Shown in pieces: positions 6,398-9,392 of a stretch of 9,392 nt of DNA. Numbering within the stretch: position 1 is the stretch's first letter; each line of letters begins with the position of its first letter. The stretch is from Chloroflexota bacterium (lineage in GTDB: Bacteria > Chloroflexota > Anaerolineae > JACRMK01), in contig JACQEC010000136.1 of assembly GCA_016200765.1 (NCBI GenBank), positions 1 through 9,392 of the forward strand, written 5' to 3'. The notes beneath the pieces are model-generated. The model saw only the letters and a program-made list of their open reading frames with translations. It did not search any database and was not told where the DNA came from. The position numbers were made by a program, and so were the translations under genes.

Positions 6398-6497
6398 CCG
6401 ATGGCAGATAGCAGATAGCGGATAGCAAATGGCAGATAGCGGATAGCCATCACTATTCGCCATCAGCCATCGGCCATCGGCTATCAGCCATCGGCCA
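6385..6497. repeat. Two-armed heptamer array (GATAGC/GATGGC units, then inverted units)
   Basis: Nine consecutive 7-base units run from 6385 to 6447: GGATAGC, GAATAGC, CGATGGC, AGATAGC, AGATAGC, GGATAGC, AAATGGC, AGATAGC, GGATAGC. After a short irregular centre (6448-6458, with GCCATCA at 6446-6452 overlapping the last unit), the reverse-complement units follow: GCCATCA, GCCATCG, GCCATCG, GCTATCA, GCCATCG and GCCA (6459-6497). The two arms can fold into a long imperfect hairpin. The array starts inside the MFS gene, supplies codons for ADSE and the TAG stop, and ends 5 bases before the next gene's ribosome site. It resembles the short tandem heptamer repeats known in cyanobacteria and Chloroflexota. 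Confidence 0.85.
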
Positions 6498-6501
6498 GCT
6501 T

Positions 6502-6505
6502 GGAG
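6502..6505 (+). promoter_or_regulatory. Ribosome binding site of the aldo/keto reductase gene
   Basis: GGAG lies 9 bases before ATG 6515, favouring it over the in-frame TTG at 6500, which would place the ribosome site inside the gene. Confidence 0.6.
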
Positions 6506-6514
6506 CAATTGCCT

Positions 6515-7501
6515 ATGGAATACAAACCTCTGGGACGCACCGGGCTGAAAGTTTCCGCCGTTGGCCTTGGCTGTGGCAACTTTGGCGGCGTCGGCAGTGC
6601 GCCGGCTTTCTTCGGCATGGGCGAGGGCGACGCCGAAGCCTTCGCCATTATGGATGCCGCGCAGGAAATGGGCATCAATTTCTTCGACACGGCCAGCGCC
6701 TACGGCGGCGGGCGCAGTGAAGCCGCTATCGGCCGCTGGCTCAAGACGAAGGGCGCGCGCGTCCGCGACCAACTGCTCATCAGTTCAAAAATCTTCAACC
6801 CGGTCGGCGAGGGGCCGAACGACCGCGGCCTCTCGCGCCTGCACATCATGCGCCAGATTGAGGTCAGCCTGCGGCGCTTGGGCGTCGAGCACCTCGACCT
6901 GTTCCTGATACACGAACCCGACCCGGCGACGCCGCTCGACGAGACGCTCCGCGCGCTGGACGATCTGGTGCGACTGGGCAAGGTGCGCTCTATCGGCGCG
7001 TCGAACATGCCGGCCTGGCTGATGACGAAGGCGCTGTGGCTTAGCGACGCGCTGGGATTGGAGCGGTTTGCGTGGGTGCAGAACTCCTATAGCCTGCTCG
7101 ACCGCTCGGACGAGCGCGAGATGTTGCCGCTCTGCGCCGATCAGCAGTTGGGCTACACACCTTTCAGCCCGTTGGCGGGCGGCTGGCTGACCGGCAAATA
7201 TCGTCTGGGCAACCCGCTTCCCGCAGGCTCGCGCATGACATTGCGCCCGGAACCCTACCGGAGGTTCCAGAACGAGCGAACCGCACGCGGCCTGCAGGCG
7301 CTCAACGCCTACGCCGCCGCGCGCGGCACGGACATGGCGGCGCTGGCGCTGGCGTGGCTGATGTCGAACCCCCTCGTGACGGCGCCCATCCTCGGCCCGC
7401 GCCGGCCGGAGCATCTCGAACCCGCCCAGCGCGCGCTGGCGTTGAAATTGACGCCGGAGGAACGCGCGGCCATCGCCAATTTGTTTGAGGACGGGGCGTG
7501 A
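6515..7501 (+). CDS. Aldo/keto reductase
   Basis: A 328-residue (alpha/beta)8-barrel oxidoreductase, normal for the larger bacterial AKR families. It opens with MEYKPLGRTGLKVSAVGLGC and carries the complete catalytic tetrad D58, Y63 (FFDTASAYGGGRSE), K92 (LLISSKIF) and H133 (LFLIHEPDP). Further family marks are VRSIGASNMPAWL, the NSYSLLDRSDEREMLPLC segment that packs against the nicotinamide, YTPFSPLAGGWLTGKY and the NADPH-site end LVTAPILGPRRPEHLE. It should reduce an aldehyde or ketone using NADPH; the substrate is unknown. The start is set by GGAG upstream. It follows the exporter across the heptamer array and is closed by a strong hairpin that begins in its own TGA. Confidence 0.92.
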   Translation: MEYKPLGRTGLKVSAVGLGCGNFGGVGSAPAFFGMGEGDAEAFAIMDAAQEMGINFFDTASAYGGGRSEAAIGRWLKTKGARVRDQLLISSKIFNPVGEGPNDRGLSRLHIMRQIEVSLRRLGVEHLDLFLIHEPDPATPLDETLRALDDLVRLGKVRSIGASNMPAWLMTKALWLSDALGLERFAWVQNSYSLLDRSDEREMLPLCADQQLGYTPFSPLAGGWLTGKYRLGNPLPAGSRMTLRPEPYRRFQNERTARGLQALNAYAAARGTDMAALALAWLMSNPLVTAPILGPRRPEHLEPAQRALALKLTPEERAAIANLFEDGA

Positions 7502-7545
7502 AGACCCGAAGGCCCCCGACTGTGATCGGGGGCCTTCGGGTCTTT
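7501..7545 (+). terminator. 19-bp perfect hairpin at the end of the aldo/keto reductase gene
   Basis: AAGACCCGAAGGCCCCCGA (7501-7519) pairs without mismatch with TCGGGGGCCTTCGGGTCTT (7526-7544), loop CTGTGA. The first stem base is the last base of the TGA stop. Only TTT then TGCCTGT follows, so as an intrinsic terminator it has a very strong stem but a poor U-tract; because the stem is symmetrical it may instead be a 3' RNA stabiliser or a repeat insertion. Its core matches the hairpin at 5059-5078. Confidence 0.7.
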
Positions 7546-7566
7546 GCCTGTACCCCGGCGCATTTG

Positions 7567-7575
7567 TGGTAACAT
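7567..7575 (+). promoter_or_regulatory. Extended -10 promoter giving a probable leaderless Dus mRNA
   Basis: TGGTAACAT is a TGn extended -10 (TAACAT at 7570-7575). The ATG at 7582 lies 7 bases after the -10, exactly where transcription should begin, and no ribosome site is present. A poor -35-like TTGCCT lies at 7544-7549 with long spacing. Confidence 0.5.
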
Positions 7576-7581
7576 AAGCGC

Positions 7582-8607
7582 ATGATGAGCGAAACCCCTC
7601 ACCCCCAGCCCCTTGCCCAACCTTGGGCGAGGGTGGCGTCTTTTTGCGTCGGCGCGCTGCCGGTCTATGGCGACCTGATCCTCTCGCCGATGGACGGCTA
7701 CTCCGATTTGCCGTTCCGCCTCATCTGCCGCGAGTTAGGCTCCGCGATGTCGTACACCGAGTTCGTGAACGTGGACAACCTGCAGGGGCGTCATCCTAAC
7801 CGCATCGCCTTGATGAAACTGGCCTATGACCCGGCCGAGCGGCCGATGACGTTCCAGATTTACGGCCACGATGAGGATCGGCTGGTCGAGACGGCGCTTC
7901 GCCTGCAGGAGTTACAGCCGGACATCATTGACCTGAACATGGGCTGTTATGTGAAGGACATCGCCGAGCGCGGCGCAGGCTCCGGCATGTTGCGCTGTCC
8001 CGACAAGATTGAGCGCGTGTTCGCCCGCCTCTCGCGTTTGCTCTCCCTGCCCGTGACGGGCAAGATACGGCTGGGCTGGGACGACCGCACGCGCAACTAC
8101 AAAACGGTTGCCCGGATCATGGAGGACAGCGGCGCGAGCCTGATTGCGGTGCATGGGCGCACGAAGGCGCAGGCGTATAAGGGCGACGCCGACTGGGATG
8201 CTATCGCCGAGGTGAAGCAGGCGGTGAAAATCCCGGTGCTGGGCAACGGCGACGTGCGCTCGGTCGCGGACATTGCCCGCATCAAGGCCCATACGGGCTG
8301 TGACGGCGTGATGATTGGCCGCGCGGCGATTGGCAACCCGTGGATCTTCGCGCGCAAGGACCGCGAGCAGGTCACGGTGGCCGAGCGGGTCGCGCTCATG
8401 CGCCGCCATCTGGGGCTGAACCTCGATTTCTACGGCCCCGCGCTGGGGCTGATCCTGTTCCGCAAGCACGCCGCGCGCTACATCCGCGGCCTGCCGGGCG
8501 AGGAGGTGCTGCGGGTGCCGCTCTTGACGTGCGAGACGGTCGAGGCGTTTGACCGGCTGATCGGCGCGTGGCAAGAGCCGGCCGGACAGGCTATTCTTGT
8601 CAATTAG
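7582..8607 (+). CDS. dus: tRNA-dihydrouridine synthase
   Basis: A 341-residue FMN enzyme that reduces uridine to dihydrouridine in tRNA loops using NADPH. Marks in order: ILSPMDGYSDLPFR (33-46), the variant of the usual APMAGVTDxPFR; FQIYG (91-95); DLNMGC with catalytic C122; GAGSGM; K161 in TGKIRLGWD; H191 in AVHGRTKAQAYKG; NGDVRS; and the phosphate-binding MIGRAAIGNPWIF. Residue 123 is Tyr where most family members have Pro (NMGCP). Which Dus subfamily it belongs to is unclear. The first about 28 residues are not part of the domain: codons about 5-17 come from a palindromic repeat. ATG 7582 is nevertheless supported by the promoter placed directly in front of it; an internal start is the alternative. 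It is the last gene before the base composition changes. Confidence 0.93.
   Translation: MMSETPHPQPLAQPWARVASFCVGALPVYGDLILSPMDGYSDLPFRLICRELGSAMSYTEFVNVDNLQGRHPNRIALMKLAYDPAERPMTFQIYGHDEDRLVETALRLQELQPDIIDLNMGCYVKDIAERGAGSGMLRCPDKIERVFARLSRLLSLPVTGKIRLGWDDRTRNYKTVARIMEDSGASLIAVHGRTKAQAYKGDADWDAIAEVKQAVKIPVLGNGDVRSVADIARIKAHTGCDGVMIGRAAIGNPWIFARKDREQVTVAERVALMRRHLGLNLDFYGPALGLILFRKHAARYIRGLPGEEVLRVPLLTCETVEAFDRLIGAWQEPAGQAILVN
7596..7634. repeat. Palindromic CCCTCACCCCCAGCCCC-type repeat within the Dus start
   Basis: CCCTTGCCCAA (7610-7620) pairs with TTGGGCGAGGG (7623-7633) with one G-T wobble, preceded by CCCCTCACCCCCAGC. The pattern strongly resembles a repeat spread between genes in Chloroflexota and other GC-rich genomes (CCCTCACCCCCAGCCCCTCTCCC and onward). 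Here it is translated as TPHPQPLAQPWARV. Confidence 0.65.
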
Positions 8608-8611
8608 ACGG

Positions 8612-8640
8612 TTGCGTTTCGCATTGACTCGTCATATACT
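8612..8640 (+). promoter_or_regulatory. Candidate promoter for the restriction gene region
   Basis: TTGCGT (8612-8617), a 17-base spacer and TATACT (8635-8640, five of six matches to TATAAT) give a plausible sigma-70 type promoter. The transcript would start near 8647, right at the ATG of a short ORF (8648), and run 120 bases to the endonuclease start. A second -10-like TATAGT at 8686-8691 lacks a -35. Confidence 0.4.
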
Positions 8641-8647
8641 TGGCCTC

Positions 8648-8779
8648 ATGCTTAAATCCGGTGAGAAAGACGAGCGTGATGAGCCTATAGTATCATGCGT
8701 TTTCCCAGAAAAACCGTACCCCTCCACCACGCTTGTTCGGAGTGCTACCCGAATACGGAGGTACTTTCATGCTGACTAA
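8648..8779 (+). CDS. Possible 43-residue leader ORF overlapping the endonuclease start
   Basis: The ORF reads MLKSGEKDERDEPIVSCVFP and ends in RIRRYFHAD; TAA 8777-8779 lies 8 bases inside the endonuclease gene. It resembles no family I know. Its only support is position: the ATG sits 7 bases behind a good -10 box, as in leaderless genes of this window, and its overlap would let its ribosomes unfold the structure at 8716-8764. It could equally be a chance ORF. Confidence 0.22.
   Translation: MLKSGEKDERDEPIVSCVFPEKPYPSTTLVRSATRIRRYFHAD
8716..8764 (+). promoter_or_regulatory. Possible Shine-Dalgarno-sequestering hairpin before the endonuclease gene
   Basis: CCTCC (8721-8725) is complementary to the GGAGG (8757-8761) of the endonuclease ribosome site, and beyond a 2-base bulge GTA (8716-8718) pairs with TAC (8762-8764). 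An inner stem TTCGG (8736-8740) with CCGAA (8749-8753) closes an 8-base loop. Folding would hide the ribosome site. This is read by eye without an energy calculation. Confidence 0.35.
8757..8762 (+). promoter_or_regulatory. Shine-Dalgarno of the endonuclease gene
   Basis: GGAGGT with 6 bases to ATG 8769 is a strong site and fixes the start. Confidence 0.75.
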
Positions 8780-9392
8780 CAACCTCTTTGACGAAGTTCT
8801 CATCAATCCTGCCAAGTCGGGCGCTAACCAACTCTATATCGTCTCTGGATACGCTACGCCGGCGATTATTTATAAGCATTTGCAGACCATCAGAGATGAA
8901 CTCAGAACTAGGATTGAGTTAAAACTGATTGTTGGTATGACTCCCCTTGAAGGTGTTGCCAAAGCGTACCACCAGCAATTTCAAAAGTTGGTTACCCAAG
9001 ATAGCAAAAGGCAATTTGAGTGCTGGTATATGACCAAGTTTCCACCAGTTCACGCAAAGACGTATACGTGGTATCAAAGCGGCTTGCCCAACCAGGCTTT
9101 TACCGGCTCCGCGAATTACAGCCATAATGGATTCTTCAAACAATGGGAAGCGGTTGCTAGCGACGACCCCGCTGAAAGTTACGCGTACTTTCAATTCCTG
9201 CTTGGTGACGCTATCAGTTGCCTCGACTCAAGAGTCGAACAGATAATCAGAATCACCGACGTTCAAATTCGCCGCGCTCGACAGATAGCCCGTCAAAAGC
9301 CGGTTACAGCTTTGCCTCGCGGCGTATCGCCCGAAGTCCTTGCAACTCAACCAGTCAGGATAAGTCTGCTGGATAATAAGGGCAACTTGCCC
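8769..9392 (+). CDS. NgoFVII-family, phospholipase D-type restriction endonuclease (3' partial)
   Basis: The gene runs off the right edge after 208 codons. It opens with MLTNNLFDEVLINPAKSGAN and LYIVSGYATPA, and carries the half-site H95-x-K97 in PPVHAKTYTWY, followed by FTGSANYSHNGF with S114 and N116 and by E127. This is the HxK...GSxN phospholipase D nuclease pattern as found in NgoFVII-like and BfiI-like restriction enzymes, which cut DNA without metal through a covalent histidine intermediate in a dimer. The classical Asp four residues after the Lys is absent (Y102), as I recall for this restriction subfamily. The specificity (NgoFVII cuts at GCSGC) cannot be assumed. Base composition is far lower in GC than upstream genes, with many A/T third positions, pointing to recent transfer. 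A cognate methyltransferase is expected nearby but is not in the window; nothing upstream fits. Confidence 0.82.
   Translation, partial: MLTNNLFDEVLINPAKSGANQLYIVSGYATPAIIYKHLQTIRDELRTRIELKLIVGMTPLEGVAKAYHQQFQKLVTQDSKRQFECWYMTKFPPVHAKTYTWYQSGLPNQAFTGSANYSHNGFFKQWEAVASDDPAESYAYFQFLLGDAISCLDSRVEQIIRITDVQIRRARQIARQKPVTALPRGVSPEVLATQPVRISLLDNKGNLP

Noticed and set aside
7302..7620. Minus-strand ORFs across the 3' end of the aldo/keto reductase and the Dus start
   Set aside because: Shadow frames passing through the 19-bp hairpin and palindromic repeat; Arg/Pro/Ala-rich with no start signal.
8621..8652. TTGACT (8624-8629) as a -35 for the restriction gene
   Set aside because: No acceptable -10 lies 16-18 bases downstream (CATGCT at best); TTGCGT-17-TATACT fits better.
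9223..9238. TCGACTC-AA-GAGTCGA near-palindrome in the endonuclease gene
   Set aside because: It lies within coding sequence (LDSRVE) with a 2-base centre and no other sign of a regulatory site; probably chance.
1..9392. CRISPR arrays, tRNA or rRNA genes, transposases, phage genes
   Set aside because: Looked for on both strands; no regularly spaced repeats with spacers, cloverleaf sequence or matching proteins seen.

Overview
This is a GC-rich chromosomal stretch (well over 60% GC by eye until about 8600) from an uncultured-type bacterium. Chloroflexota, probably near Anaerolineae or Thermoflexales, fits best. That placement rests on family resemblance of the proteins, on the dispersed palindromic and heptamer repeats of a style I associate with that phylum, and on start codons lying directly behind a -10 box (leaderless style). 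It is an inference; no rRNA or other phylogenetic marker is present.

Layout, all intact genes on the + strand. (1) 3-1808: the 3' part of a membrane-anchored PAS-GAF-HD-GYP signalling protein, cut by the window edge. (2) 1809-2482: no intact gene. It holds two gene ruins whose missing 5' ends face each other: a minus-strand C-terminal remnant (probably helicase-related, frameshifted) and a plus-strand C-terminal remnant of a luciferase-like flavin/F420 oxidoreductase. (3) 2483-3993: a nitroreductase-family protein and a short-chain dehydrogenase, closely spaced; with the lost oxidoreductase they probably formed one redox operon. (4) 4093-6397: a small YHS metal-binding protein whose end runs out of frame into a class I SAM methyltransferase that has lost its own start, followed by an MFS exporter overlapping the methyltransferase stop (GTGA). 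(5) 6515-7501: an aldo/keto reductase closed by a 19-bp perfect hairpin. (6) 7582-8607: a tRNA-dihydrouridine synthase with a leaderless-type promoter and a repeat-encoded N-terminus. (7) 8608-9392: base composition drops sharply and an NgoFVII-like, phospholipase D-type restriction endonuclease begins; it is cut by the window end and looks like recently acquired defence DNA.

The most unusual theme is how often small repeats sit in or at the edges of coding sequence: a CCCCCGA hairpin in the exporter's N-terminus, an inverted GGGTGACG-type repeat in its central loop, a two-armed heptamer array over its stop codon, a related hairpin starting in the reductase stop codon, and a palindromic repeat encoding the start of the Dus protein. 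The restriction gene has a Shine-Dalgarno that can pair with an upstream CCTCC, with a short overlapping ORF reading through it, which suggests (but does not prove) translational control. I found no CRISPR array, tRNA, rRNA, transposase or phage gene. There is no convincing wholly new system in the visible part; the restriction locus beyond the right edge is the best place to look.
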